Shown: positions 1 to 10,540, counted from the first letter of the stretch. The stretch: DNA of 20,981 nucleotides from Isoetes engelmannii (GCA_011763485.2 JAANSK020275047.1:1-20981), one strand, 5' to 3'. Numbers and translations are program-made. Notes: generated by a model from the letters alone, not told the origin.

Positions 1-1381
1 TTACACTTGTGGACGTTTGATGGTAATTTGCCTCCTTGTGTTGCTGATTTTCCTTGGAAGGTGCTTCCTCATGAGAAGGCTACTAAATTTCTGGGTATTC
101 CTGTTGGCATTCATATTTCTACCTCAAAAGCTTGGGATATTATCATAGAAGGATTACGAAAGCATTTATTTTAGTGGAACATTGCTAAGCTCTCTCTGCC
201 AGTGCGGGTAACCGTTGCTTGGCATGTTTTACGTAATTCCTATGTTTATATGGCCTTTTCTCTTTGAGCTTCTCAATCAAAATTTCAAGGGATAGTTGCT
301 ATCATCCTTAACTTTATTTGGGGTGGGAATGAAGAGCATGCTGTGGTGAAGATTGCATGGTCCAGATTCATTATGTCAAAATTTGCTGGTGGCTTGGGTA
401 TGACATACTTTCATCTATAAAGTAAAATTCTAATCTCTAAGTTCATTTGGAGGATCCTTAAGAACATGGTTGATTCACCTAGGGTGGGGTGGTAAAGCAG
501 TTGCTTGCATATTGCGTTCTTTTCGCGAAAGCCTCATTAAAACTCATCGATTAACTCAACGACATGGAATCTTAACGTCAGCAGGAATCTTAACGGTTGC
601 GGCATGGTGGCATGGTATGATGCTGGCCAGTTAGCGTCATGGGAGATCTTTCAAACATAATTCTTGTTGTCTCCTTGGGAAAAACCTACTTGGCAAAAGG
701 TTGCTGGTACTCTACCATTTGTTGCTCTAAAGGCTACTGAGAGGTGCATGTGGATTTCCCACCAGAGTGTATAGGCTCGTCAACTCTATATAAGTTGCTT
801 GCCAATGAGGATATTCTTCCACCATCCGCTAAGTGGTCCCTTTAGCTCCCGCCTCCTAGTTGAAGACATATGTGGACTTGGACTTGGGATAAACAACTTC
901 ATCATAAGGTGGATGTGCTTTCGTGGCAGATTCTTCATAGATTCCCTCGTGTTAATGTGCCTTGTCCGCAGATTTGATCCTCCAATGTCAGCATTCTGCC
1001 CATTATGCAAGCGAAGGGAGGAAACTATCGAGCATTGTTTCTTTTTGTGTCATCATCTCCAGCCTATTTAATCTTGGCTGTTTTCTTTTTTTTCATGTGA
1101 CATTGACAAGTCAGCAAGTGCTTTTCGCCATTTATTCGAATACTTGGATAAAGTTGCGAAGCTAAGCTTTTCACTTAGCGCCAGGATGGCTGATGTGGTC
1201 TATCTGGAAGCGCCGAAGATTGTGTATCTTCAAAGGATTGGATATTCTTGCTATTGCCGTTGCTGCTGTTCTCAAGGACGTACAACCTAGAATTGTGACG
1301 GCCTACCGTTGTTCTTCGCTTGCTCCTGCCAAGCGACATTTGATCTTTGAGATCTATTTGAGTGTGTTGTCTTATGCATAG
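1..1381 (+). mobile_element. Degraded plant L1-type LINE, 3' part (post-RT region and zf-RVT)
   Basis: Frame 1 from base 1 reads like the region following the reverse transcriptase core of plant LINEs: KFLGIPVGIHISTSKAWDII, then a KLSLPVRVTVAWHVLRNS block (around 181-240) and FIWGGNEEHAVVKIAW (313-360). After a poorly readable stretch (480-790) the zf-RVT zinc-binding domain appears. The segment WTWDKQLHHKVDVLSWQILH is at about 872-930, and in another frame CPLCKRREETIEHCFFLCHH is at about 997-1060, which gives the CxxC...HxxxxC ligand set. A final block WSIWKRRRLCIFKG (1193-1240) matches the usual tryptophan-rich C-terminal end of these ORF2 proteins. Several in-frame stops (for example at 169-171, 268-270 and 418-420) and at least one frame change show it is dead. 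The 5' part lies outside the window, no poly(A) tail or target duplication is visible, and the right border is approximate. Confidence 0.85.
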
Positions 1382-2191
1382 GCTGGTGGTCCTACTCAGT
1401 GGATCACGATTATCCTCTGAGATTTTAACACTTCTATGACAAGTGAGACTAATGCATGTCAAACATGACATTTGACATATGTCATAAATTTCTCAACACA
1501 ATAGACATAAAAATGAGTAGCAACATATGACATAAGGCATGCCACATTTCAAAATTAGATAATTGATGTCAAATGGATTTGTTGTTTAAGTTATATAAAA
1601 TATGACAAACGCATTTAGTGTTGCTTTTATTGATGTAGTAGCTTCACATTGTGCTTAAGGCTTAAGACTTTCTGTAGCGTCTCTTGGCTAGCTTTTAATT
1701 TTTCATGTAGCGATTAGAATGGATGTGTGGCGATTAGGATGGATGTTATCTCTAAAGCATGGATGAATTGAATTTGCTGAAAATTCACCAGTGTGCTAAA
1801 TAATTATTAATCCCCACGTGGAAATGAGGGGCGAAACTGTCGCCTGTTCATTGCCTAGTCAGCAAGATAAAATTAGTTTTAGGTTTTATGTTTGAACAGA
1901 AGATGATCATCCAATATAAAATTGAATCATCATTCTTTGCTGGATTATCTTCACTATTTGTAAAATCAGCAAGTGTCTGTTATTGCATCTAAAATCTCTG
2001 TTCTTTCATTGTGTTGCATAGAAGTTTTTGTGATGTGGAATCTTAATCTTTTTATGGAGTTTATTGAGTTGATTTTCATAGTCTAGCATATCTCTTCTTG
2101 TGATATAATCATTCTTCAAATACCCATTCATCAATGACATATTAGCATTGGACAGTCCTTGAGCGAAGGATTTTTTTCAACACCGGTGGCA
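1382..2191. other. Non-coding upstream region of the RSPH10B-like gene
   Basis: AT-rich DNA without a convincing gene. It holds a 20-bp tandem duplication (1708-1727 and 1728-1747, GCGATTAG(A/G)ATGGATG core) and a run of related short motifs (ACATATGTCATA, ACATATGACATA) at 1475-1545. A single G-box-type palindrome CACGTG lies near 1816, about 375 bases before the chosen ATG. The gene's promoter and 5' UTR presumably lie here, but no TATA box or start site can be assigned with confidence. Confidence 0.5.
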
Positions 2192-5100
2192 ATGGTGGAG
2201 CCTACTGCAGCAGTTGAAGATCCAACTACATCAGTTCCATTTCACGAAACATGGGTTGGATTAAATCTTCGTACTGCTGAGAATGTACAATTTGCTTCAT
2301 CGGAGCAGTTAATGCATGACTACAACAACTCTATTTTGAATTTCAAGGTACCCAGCGGAGTAGTTTTGGCTTGGTTTACAAAGCCATATGAAGGGGAAAC
2401 AGCCGAAGATGGAATGCCCGATGGACAAGGATGTTGTGAGATGCCAGGGGGCTTGAAGTATACTGGTTCTTTTAAAAGGGGGTTGCTGCATGGACAAGGT
2501 GTGCTTCATTTTGGAGATGGGAACTCTTATGATGGGCTTTTCTTTTGGAATTGCCTACAAGGTAGGGGAACTTATCATTGGCGTGAAAGTGCTGTTTATA
2601 TTGGCAAGGTTTGCTACTCCGTTTTATCGAATATGTTCTGTTCTATGTTCTGTTGTGCCATATTTCGTTATTTTTTTTTCACAGGTGTTTGATGGGTTCC
2701 CTGATGACGAGGGCTCTTTGCATACTGGGAAGGATGGTAATTGTTGTTATCAAGGGACGTGGATCAAGGGGTTGCGTCAAGGGCAGGCAAGTCTAGAATG
2801 CCAGTGATTAAGTGGGTCTTGTTTTCTTTGTTTTTTCAAACAAAGTCAAAATGCTATTTTTGGATATTGATGCAATGTTCGACCTTATGGATTATATGAA
2901 AATTTTGTATCATTTATTTGATGTCTTGTTGCCTCAATTACTTCTTTACCAGATAGTTATTTCTGGAAATGCAGGGAAAGCTTACATATGGGAATGAAGG
3001 GGGCTTAGTATACACTGGAGGATGGGAGAATGACAGAAGACATGGGGAAGGCCATTTAGCTTATCCTTCAGGAAGTTCTTACCGTGGAGGATGGTCAGAA
3101 GGAAAGAAACATGGGAGAGGACACATGTCCCTTGTCATTTCTACTGCATCTGGGGGGTATAACCATAGGCATTGGAGAATAGATGCAACAATTGTTCAGA
3201 CTTATCATGGTGATTGGAAAGATGACATGCCACATGGAAGGTTAGTTGTCATGTTGCATATTGATTCAAAGCAAGTCAAAGGTTTAAAATCTTATGGATG
3301 TAATATTACTTAACATTGTAAATATGACCCAACTTATTCTACATATGACTTGCTTTAGCATAGTTTTCTAAATATGCACCATTTGTAACTATATATAGCA
3401 ATCCTTTTTAAGAATAAACACATCCAAGTAACAAGTACCGTCCTCATCAGTTGTTCATTTCCAGGGGCACAACAATTTGGGATGATGCTGGGAATGAGGG
3501 AGATAAGAACATCTTACGAAATAAGTATATTGGAGAATTTAATGAAGGTACTTTACATGGCAATGGCACATATCTCTATGCCTCTGGTGCGATATTCAAG
3601 GCAGGTATACTTCTCATCATGTACATGTATGGTTTCCAAGACTTAGACACATCAATAGTATATTTCGACCTCCCTTTCTTTCCATGTTCACAGAGCCGGC
3701 ATGAGAGAGTATGTTGAAGTGAAATTACTTTCCAAAAGAGCTATTCTAGCCAATATTGACTCTGTGGATACGTTATATAGGGCGGAATTTGTCATACTCA
3801 CGTAAACTTAGGTCGAAACTGCCAAGACATGGCTCACACAAATAGTTTGCATTGGTATTTTGCAATTTGTTCAGCATCTCAAGCTTGTTTGAAACTCTCT
3901 TCTTTCCTTTGAACCGTTTGCAATGTTTCTTTCAACCATTCCATCAATCCCAGGGTCTTCTGAGTAGAGAAAATATAGAAATCTTTTGTTGAAATATTAG
4001 ATGTATAGGACCAATGATGTAGCAATATTAGAGTATTAGCTAGCATCCTTAGTTCTTAGGTGGACGGAGAATCTTTACATAGTTTTTATGCTTATAAAAC
4101 TATGTGTTGTGGTTTTGGTTATGATATTGTTTTTTTCTTTGCCTCTTCCTTGTGTGCTTCTTGCTGTCTGGAAGGTTTGTTTCAACACCTTCTCATATCA
4201 ATAAGTTGTTTATTGTTTAGGGTCAGTGGAAATTAAATAGAAAAAATGGACCAAGCAAGCTAATTTATGAAGATGGTAAGATATATGGAGGAATATTTGT
4301 CGATGATCATTTTAAAGCTACTTTGCCAGATCTCCAGATTATGGAGGTAATACTAAACCAAATCCTAAATTTTGCATATTTGGAGTGCTAAACATTCACT
4401 CTGCAGCCTTTAGATGATGTGCTGGGAGATGAAGGTGATGTTGTGACTTTAAAGCGTAAAATAAATGACTTAATACTGCGGAATATATCAAGTCTTAAAG
4501 AGATATTCACAACTTACAGGTACAACTTGATGATTCTACTCTTATCTTTAATGAAATGAAATAATATTAGTTAGTGTCCATGCATGACTCAATTTTGTTG
4601 GTCTTGCAACATTGTTATGCAAGATATCCATTCATATTGCTTGGACAGAAATTGATGGATTTAAAGTTACCATGTTAGGAAGCATGGCCTATTTGGTCAT
4701 TGAAAATTGGACATGAGAGACATATGAAGAAGTTAATTAGCTTCTTTAATATCCCACTCTTAGAACTTACAACCTACCAATCAACTTGTTAGAATGAAGA
4801 ACTAGCATATGATACGTATGGAACTAGTGTGTTTTATTGCCTCATGTAATGCACATGGAGCAAGAGCTCTTTTAGTAAACTGGTATGGAGATTATGGTAA
4901 AACAAGTAACAATTAAGACGAAAAGGGATAATAATATACTCTAAAATATTATGACAAAACAAATGTGAATGCGAGATGAAGAAATAATAGTATGCTCATG
5001 TATTCTTCTTTGACCATCAGTTATGTATTGACCAATACTTCATGGGAAAGCCGACAATTTCAAGAACGGCCTCGTGCAATGCTTCTGGAGCAGTTATGGC

Positions 5101-6262
5101 AATTATGCCATGATGGTCGTGTACTTCCCTTCACTTTTGTCCATATGTTTCATTAGCAGTCGTTGTTAACACTTCTAACGTTACACTTATTTGCAATCTA
5201 TTAATGTAATTTTTTTACCAGATTGTTGCACCTGGATTTGGCTTAGCCCGAATAGACCATCTGCTATGTTCTACAGAAGGTTCGTGGGATCACATATTGG
5301 AAATGCATCCAGATGTAGGTCTAGTGGTTCTTCCTTGATTTGGAAAGCGAGCATCTTATAGAAAAAGGCAGATTTATATTCTTTTGCAGAAAAGGCAGAT
5401 TATATTTAGAGAATTTTGTGAATATCTGGTGAAATTGGCAAAGTTCAAGATCAAGACTCAAGAAGATTTGGATATAAAGGTGAAGTCTAGTTGGTTCATA
5501 TAGTGCTTGTGGTTGGAATTCTAACAAACTATTTATGCAATTTTCAACAGGTTGATAAGTTAATACAGTGCCACATTCTTCCCCTTTTAAAATGTGAATT
5601 AAAGGATACGGATTACAACCATCTTGAGACATACCATGTCCAGAAAGTACTGGATGATTATAAGGAGCCTCTTAAAACATTGTTTAATGAAACATTGATT
5701 GGCATAGGCACGAGTGATGGAACCATCAAAATTGGCCCACTTCTTCGATTTTTTGCGGTAAATGACGACTCCTATATTTGTCGTTTGTACTAGAAAAATA
5801 GACTTACAATTTTTTTTTCAACCTTTAGGTGTATAAGGACAACTTTATATTACAACAAGAGGTTGTCTTTGCAAGGCTTCTATCTGCCTTATATTACTCT
5901 GAAATAAAAGATTTAGATGATGCTAATCAGTTATTAGACTTTGATCTCAACTATAAGGAGCTCCAACTATCTTTGCTTGTAATTGCTGATATTAAACAGG
6001 TAAATGCCCTCCTTTTCTTTTCTTCTTAGCATTGTCTATTCTCATCTTTAATCTAGTTTCTGCTTTCTAGGAGGATGCTGATCCTTCTAAAGATGCGCTC
6101 ATCAGTCTTATAAAAGATGTCATAGTACCTAATTTAGCTACCAATCTTGAACTTTTATTCCATGGACCAATCTCTGCAAGAAGTGTCTCCACTGGGACTC
6201 CACGTAGCCAACGCAAAGGTGACAAAACTTCTCCAAATACCTCCAAGCCAAAGAAGAAGTGA
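2192..6262 (+). CDS. RSPH10B: Radial spoke head protein 10 homolog B (MORN-repeat flagellar protein), 12 exons
   Basis: Predicted exons: 2192-2608, 2685-2786, 2975-3240, 3465-3600, 4221-4346, 4407-4519, 5021-5120, 5222-5314, 5390-5479, 5551-5757, 5829-5999 and 6071-6262 (stop TGA). All join in phase to 670 residues. Residues 66 to about 345 are some ten MORN units (YTGSFKRGLLHGQG, YTGGWENDRRHGEG, YRGGWSEGKKHGRG, YIGEFNEGTLHGNG). NKYIGEFNEG, YLYASGAIFKGQW and ILRNISSLKEIF align with NEYIGEF, FYYASGAMYDGEW and VLRNITELRRIY of human RSPH10B as recalled, so this is RSPH10B rather than a PIP5-kinase or ARC3 MORN protein. The C-terminal half is mainly helical-looking and ends in a basic SKPKKK tail, as animal RSPH10B ends in a lysine run. 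Known role of the family: radial spoke head of motile axonemes; here presumably sperm flagella. It is shorter than the human protein (about 870). The ATG at 2192 is the first in a frame opened by a stop at 2135; an upstream coding exon is not excluded. Introns 2 and 4 appear to be GC-AG; the others are GT-AG. No breaks are seen. Confidence 0.87.
2787..2974 (+). other. GC-AG intron (intron 2 of RSPH10B)
   Basis: The exon 2/intron boundary reads CAG|GCAAGT, a perfect donor apart from C at +2, and the acceptor is AATGCAG at 2974. This junction is the only one found that keeps frame and restores an unbroken MORN unit (RQGQ|GKLTYG). The nearest GT, four bases further on, has a poor context (GTCTAG) and shifts the frame. 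Confidence 0.75.
3601..4220 (+). other. Probable second GC-AG intron (intron 4 of RSPH10B) with a competing GT donor
   Basis: Donor AAG|GCAGGT at 3601 and acceptor TTGTTTAG at 4220 give YASGAIFK|GQWKLN, which matches animal RSPH10B without a gap. A conventional donor CAG|GTATAC lies four bases downstream at 3605. Using it with the same acceptor shifts the frame and meets a stop within a few codons, so homology favours the GC donor. Confidence 0.65.
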
Positions 6263-7062
6263 GAGATCTTCAACTTGGATGCATCTTTGTGAAAAACTAT
6301 TTTTTGGACAAATGCCATTACTAAAGCACTAGTTAGCAAGGTTAAGAGTTGAAGGGCTGTCCATACTTTTTTTTGAAGATCACTCCTGGAAATGGACTTT
6401 AAAAACTTTTCCCCTTATAATACTTAAAAAAGTAACAAGGCACACACTTAATATTAATACATAGAGATGGCATGAACATTATTCAATTATCGCAAATAGT
6501 TTTTCCTTTAAAAGCAACAATGCACTCGCTTAACACGTAAAATTGATATGAACTTTGTTTGTGTTCTTTTATGTATCCACGTGGAAGGCATGCTTGAACA
6601 ACTGAATTTAAATAAAAAAGAAAGCCCTCCTCCACGTGGGCAGAAAAATCCCTTACAAATAAAGCAAGGGGGTTTCACCTTGAAATCCTGTATGAACCAT
6701 TTGAACTATAAGGAATGAGTTATTTTTAAAGTGCTTCCGTACAAAAATATATGGAAAGTTGTTTTTTATCACATTTTGCAACGTTTTAAGATCGTACATT
6801 TTTTAAATGAGTATTTTTCTAAATTTTTTTACCGTACATTAAGGGTTTTCTTCCTACCCTAGTAATGCAAATGGCATATCTTTATTGTATATAGGTGAAT
6901 CCCCTGGGAAATAAAAAAAGCATTTTGGAGGTGCTTGGTCTTGGATTTGAATGATTCGAAGGGGTTTTCAGGTGCTTGGAGGCAATTGACAGGTTTGGAA
7001 GGATTTTAGGGTGCTCAGAGGTCGTAGGGGTAGATTCTTCATGCTTTATAAAGTGATGTGGA
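6263..7062. other. Intergenic, AT-rich, downstream of RSPH10B
   Basis: This presumably contains the 3' UTR of the RSPH10B gene, but no poly(A) signal can be singled out. Two CACGTG motifs (near 6580 and 6633) sit about 53 bases apart in similar TCCACGTGG contexts. No open frame or recognisable repeat was seen. Confidence 0.5.
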
Positions 7063-7250
7063 ACAAAAAAGGGAAAGGCATTCTTGCCAGCTCCCTAACT
7101 TGCAGAGTCCCGGAGTGCCGTTGAGGTGCGACTGACAAAAAAAGGAAAGGCATTCTTGCCAGCTCCCTAACTTGCAGAGTCCCGGAGTGCCGTTGAGGTG
7201 CGACTGGATTCCATAGGTTGAGAGGCTAGCAAGGATGCCTTTCCTTTCCA
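7063..7250. repeat. 72-bp tandem duplication with an inverted arm (foldback)
   Basis: Bases 7063-7134 and 7135-7206 are two copies of a 72-bp unit that differ by about one base in the A/G run. The unit includes GGAAAGGCATTCTTGCCAGC. About 20 bases after the second copy (about 7223-7250) the sequence GCTAGCAAGGATGCCTTTCC is the reverse complement of that motif with two transitions, and weaker pairing extends to about 40 bases. A transcript could fold into a long hairpin with the second copy as its 5' arm. It could be a small foldback element or a small-RNA precursor; nothing identifies it further. Confidence 0.7.
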
Positions 7251-8040
7251 TTACATCGCTTCAAGGTAAGCTTCACTTGATTCTACAAGTTTTTTGGAGG
7301 CTGTTTGCCAATTCGGATTAGGGTAGCCCCTAAGGGCAAAACTTTGTCAAAAGGCTATTTTTTAAGGTATTAAGAAATTTATAGCTTACTAGGGCCCGTT
7401 ATAGATGAAAAAAATAAAATTAACAGCTTTTCTTCAAACAAATCTCACTCCACTTAAAAATACGCCACGCCATAAAGTCGCCTTATATTCTCTCATCCTC
7501 TAGAAGATTCTCAAGGAATCTCAAGGAATCGCCTAATATTTTAGGTTACGTCATAGCTTAATTTACTCATCATATCCATTCAACTACTTTTGTGGCTATT
7601 GTAATGCAATTCAAACTTCTAAGAAAGAATTAGAGAGGATTTGTCCTTGACCACTTTGGTTTGGATAAAGCCAAATTCTCATTTGAAAAGGTTATATTGT
7701 GATATTGCATCGTGCAATTATAGTTATAATGTATTTGTGTGTTTGACTAGTACGGGTGAGCAAAATTTCCTTATATAAATTGTACTTCGAAAAAAAAAAC
7801 ACTTAATTTTGGCTAAATAACATTGGCCATAATTCGCCTAGATTTTTATGAAACTGTTTCTATATAGAAAACATTTGCTAGCATAACTAATTTTGTAAAT
7901 CTATGAATTGCCTGACCTTCTAAATTATGCTTACATAATTCGTTGTCAGTACCCACCAAGCACATACTGATCAGGCCCAGCATTGGTCTTAAGGGCAACC
8001 CTGATCTAGATAAGATTTATCAAAGAATTAACACAAATCC
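7251..8040. other. Intergenic, nothing recognised
   Basis: AT-rich DNA. The only structure seen is a small direct repeat (TCTCAAGGAA twice near 7510-7530). No gene-like frame or transposon terminus was found. Confidence 0.5.
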
Positions 8041-8400
8041 ACTTAGCTTGACGTCCAGTAACTGCAACTTAGGTGAGAATGTAGAATAGAAGCTGGTGCA
8101 ATTTAGGTGAGAATGTCGAGTAGACGCACCAAAGAAATTGTTTGAAACGTGAAGTTTAGTTAGCTGCAATTTAGATGATAATGTCGGTTAGAAGCTTCAG
8201 AATGTTGAGTAAACGAGGATAAAGTTTAGGTGAGAATATTGGGTAGAAGCTTCAGAATGTTAAGTAAAAGAGGAGAAAGTTCAGGTCAAAATGTCGGGTA
8301 GAAGCTTTAGAATGTTGAGTAAAAGAGGAAAATGTCGAGTAGAAGGAGAGAACACGGGGTGGAACACCGAGTAAAAGAAGGACAATGTTGAGTAACAAAA
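8041..8400. repeat. Degenerate minisatellite, 55-bp period
   Basis: The motif GAAGCTTCAGAATGTT(G/A)AGTAAA starts at 8191, 8246 and 8301, which gives an exact 55-base spacing. Flanking units with altered spacing (GGTGAGAATGTCGAGTAGA and similar) extend the array to about 8041 on the left and about 8400 on the right. It has no open frame of note. The units are diverged and adjacent, so this is an old tandem array. Confidence 0.8.
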
Positions 8401-8637
8401 CTCTAAACACGTTTGCCAAAACATTTAGTGGCATTCATGGAAAGAACTTTTGCCACATGGCACAACGTGGTTGGCCAAGGAGCTTGAATTGTAGCTAATC
8501 AAACTTTATGAAAGGGGTTGAAAGCTTAGCATTTTCTTGATGAATGGCTATGATTGCATTTGTAATGTTGCATTAGTTCGCACTTGTGATTTACAATCAT
8601 GAGAGGATGGTATAAACGAAGGAGATTTCTTCGGCGA

Positions 8638-8704
8638 TAGGTAGGTAGGTAGGTAGTATTTTTAACGTCACGCCATTAGGCAGCATCCAACTGGACATGT
8701 GCCC
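8638..8704 (-). mobile_element. 5'-truncated LINE 3' end with (CTAC)n tail
   Basis: Plus-strand (TAGG)n at 8638-8656 is followed by AGTATTTTTAACGTCACGCC and GGCAGCATCCAACTGGACATG. The same order is seen after the (TAAGA)n tract at 15016-15078 and, inverted, at 11805-11874. It is therefore a minus-strand, severely 5'-truncated copy, about 50 bases long without the tail, of the same LINE family. Its microsatellite tail uses a different unit. Confidence 0.75.
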
Positions 8705-8877
8705 ACACACCACACTACATTGCTCGGTTGGACCCTGCCTCCAACCACTTTACATTGTGTCAGTGGGATTTGACACCAAATAGTTCAGAGTGCAATTTTG
8801 GGAATCTCGAACTCGAGATCTGTAATTGCTAGAACTAGTGTGTGCCACTGGGACATCAAATTATTTGGAACGTCTAG

Positions 8878-8988
8878 TGTAACGAACCCTAGTGGTAGGA
8901 TAACGAACCCTAGTGGTAGGAATATAAATTACCACGAATAATTAATTATTCGTGGTAATTTATATTCCTACCACTAGGGTTCGTTACA
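8878..8988. mobile_element. 111-bp palindromic element with TG..CA ends and 5-bp target duplication
   Basis: Bases 8901-8943 and 8944-8986 are perfect 43-base inverted repeats of each other, centred on AATAATTAATTATT. The outer 21 bases of the left arm are duplicated directly in front (8880-8900). The whole starts TGTAACG and ends CGTTACA, and is flanked on both sides by TCTAG (8873-8877 and 8989-8993). The perfect arms indicate a recent origin or conversion. TG..CA ends with a 5-bp duplication are typical of integrase-type insertion. No coding capacity. Confidence 0.75.
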
Positions 8989-8993
8989 TCTAG

Positions 8994-10008
8994 TGAGGGA
9001 TTCACATTATGCCATAAAGTTAGACATGGCTATGTTTCTTATGTTTACAATCCACCAAAACTGTAAAAAGGTTAAAACACAGTACGGCCATCATCTTCAA
9101 TATAATTCAGCAGCCTTCCCAATTTCCAATTTAACACTCGGTGAAGGTTGTCAACACCTATGCGAAGAAATTGAATTGTAGATCCAACTTTAAGATAACA
9201 AGCAGACTATATTTTCTCAAACTGAAGCCCCAAAAAGAGGCTCTAAAATGTTAAGCCATGGCGCCCTTTGCAAATTGCAATTCCTTTGGAAAGGGAAATT
9301 TGACTACAATTTGATTGCGCCTACGTTATATCTTGCGTACTCTAGGGGCAAGCTTCTAGGCCATGTCTAATATGCCTATCGTCCTAGGGTGTTTAGCCCG
9401 AAGCTATATTTAACCTCAGTTCCATGAACCCTAATCAATGAACCTTAAGTGTAAATTAGATGTATGATTAGTATTAGATAATTATTCTCTTGTTATCAAG
9501 TTATCTGATGTGATGATGGTTGATCTCATATTTTGCACCTATTGTGTATTGGAAAGTGGGGTAGAGACCTAGATCCCTTCCTACAACCATTGGTGGATTA
9601 GAGACCCTATTATAACATGTGTGAAGACCAGTTATGCACTTGAAAGTAAGTCTATTCATTCAGGACCATCACAAATCTCTCACTGAGGGTGTTTCTTGTA
9701 TGTTATAACATCAGACCATCCAACGCAATGTGAAGTCTTAAAACTCTCTGCAGGTGCATAGCAGATTTACTTATGATTATTTGGGTTTGCTTGCATATGA
9801 ACATGCAACTTGATGAACATATGGATTTGCTTACAAATGGCTTTCTTTCTTATTGGGTTGCCCGAAGGGTAAACCCTTTGTTTGCTTGCTTGGATTAAAA
9901 GAATATTCCAGATTGTACGTTCCAGATTTGAAGATGTGCCGATCAGATGGTTTAGAAGCTTTAATAATTGACATTAGGTGACGTGAAGCAAAACGGCCTT
10001 AGGCTCCG
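8994..10008. other. Intergenic, nothing recognised
   Basis: No gene-like frame, transposon terminus or tandem repeat was seen. Short open frames lack coding character. Confidence 0.45.
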
Positions 10009-10162
10009 TTGATCTTCGTCAGGGCTTTGTTAGCCTTAAATCTGACCGTCCAATCCTGCTCTAATCCTATTCATTATTTTTTATGCTACAACCCCCAGTT
10101 ATGGCCTCTCCTTTTTCTTATCCCTCACAATACGTTGACAAAGCCTCTGCCGAAGTCCTATT

Positions 10163-10272
10163 GTGCAACTTATCTCATCCAAATCAAATGGTTCCCTTAG
10201 AGATGCTGAGACTACACTTGAACAGCTCAACCTAGTGGGAGAGAAGATCACATGCTCAGTTGTACAGGGTCT
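10163..10272 (+). pseudogene. Exon-like open segment ending at a strong splice donor, unidentified
   Basis: The frame reading SLRDAETTLEQLNLVGEKIT then CSVVQGL ends exactly at GTAAGT (10273). It has a protein-like composition with a leucine heptad. The following few hundred bases (to about 10540) also read as protein-like in another frame (for example IRIAWATMRMKFEQ-type residues near 10500) but cannot be linked to a family. It may be a relic exon or chance. I do not recognise it. Confidence 0.3.
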
Positions 10273-10540
10273 TGTAAGTTTCCCCCCCTTGTTTTGTCCG
10301 GTAGACAGATTCAAAATAAGTATTCATGCTTTAATTTTGGCTCTGTTTGGATGGAGGAATCTTTCAATCTCATCTCTTCGATTCACAATCAGATGTCCTA
10401 TGTCTTTTGGGCATCCGCATTAGGAGGCGTGAAGCAAGATGATTGTCGATCTCAAGCACCGTATCATGCGCATTCAATAGTCAGGATTGCGTGGGCAACC
10501 ATGAGAATGAAATTTGAGCAGCGTAGAGGCTTCCTTTAGC

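Noticed and set aside
2159-2191. TTG at 2159 as the RSPH10B start
   Set aside because: A plant nuclear gene should start at ATG; the first in-frame ATG is at 2192.
3605-3610. GTATAC as the donor of RSPH10B intron 4
   Set aside because: It puts the next exon out of frame and ends the protein within a few codons, whereas the GC donor four bases upstream restores the family sequence.
3451-3717. Single-exon reading of the 88-residue frame as a separate small MORN protein
   Set aside because: It is exon 4 of RSPH10B with read-through into its introns on both sides.
7145-7250. Resemblance of hairpin arms to miR160 or miR169
   Set aside because: Only short stretches agree (such as GCTCCCT or AGGATG); the full 21-base sequences do not match.
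8041-8400. Regularly spaced repeats resembling a CRISPR array
   Set aside because: Units are contiguous tandem repeats without unique spacers, and the DNA is eukaryotic.
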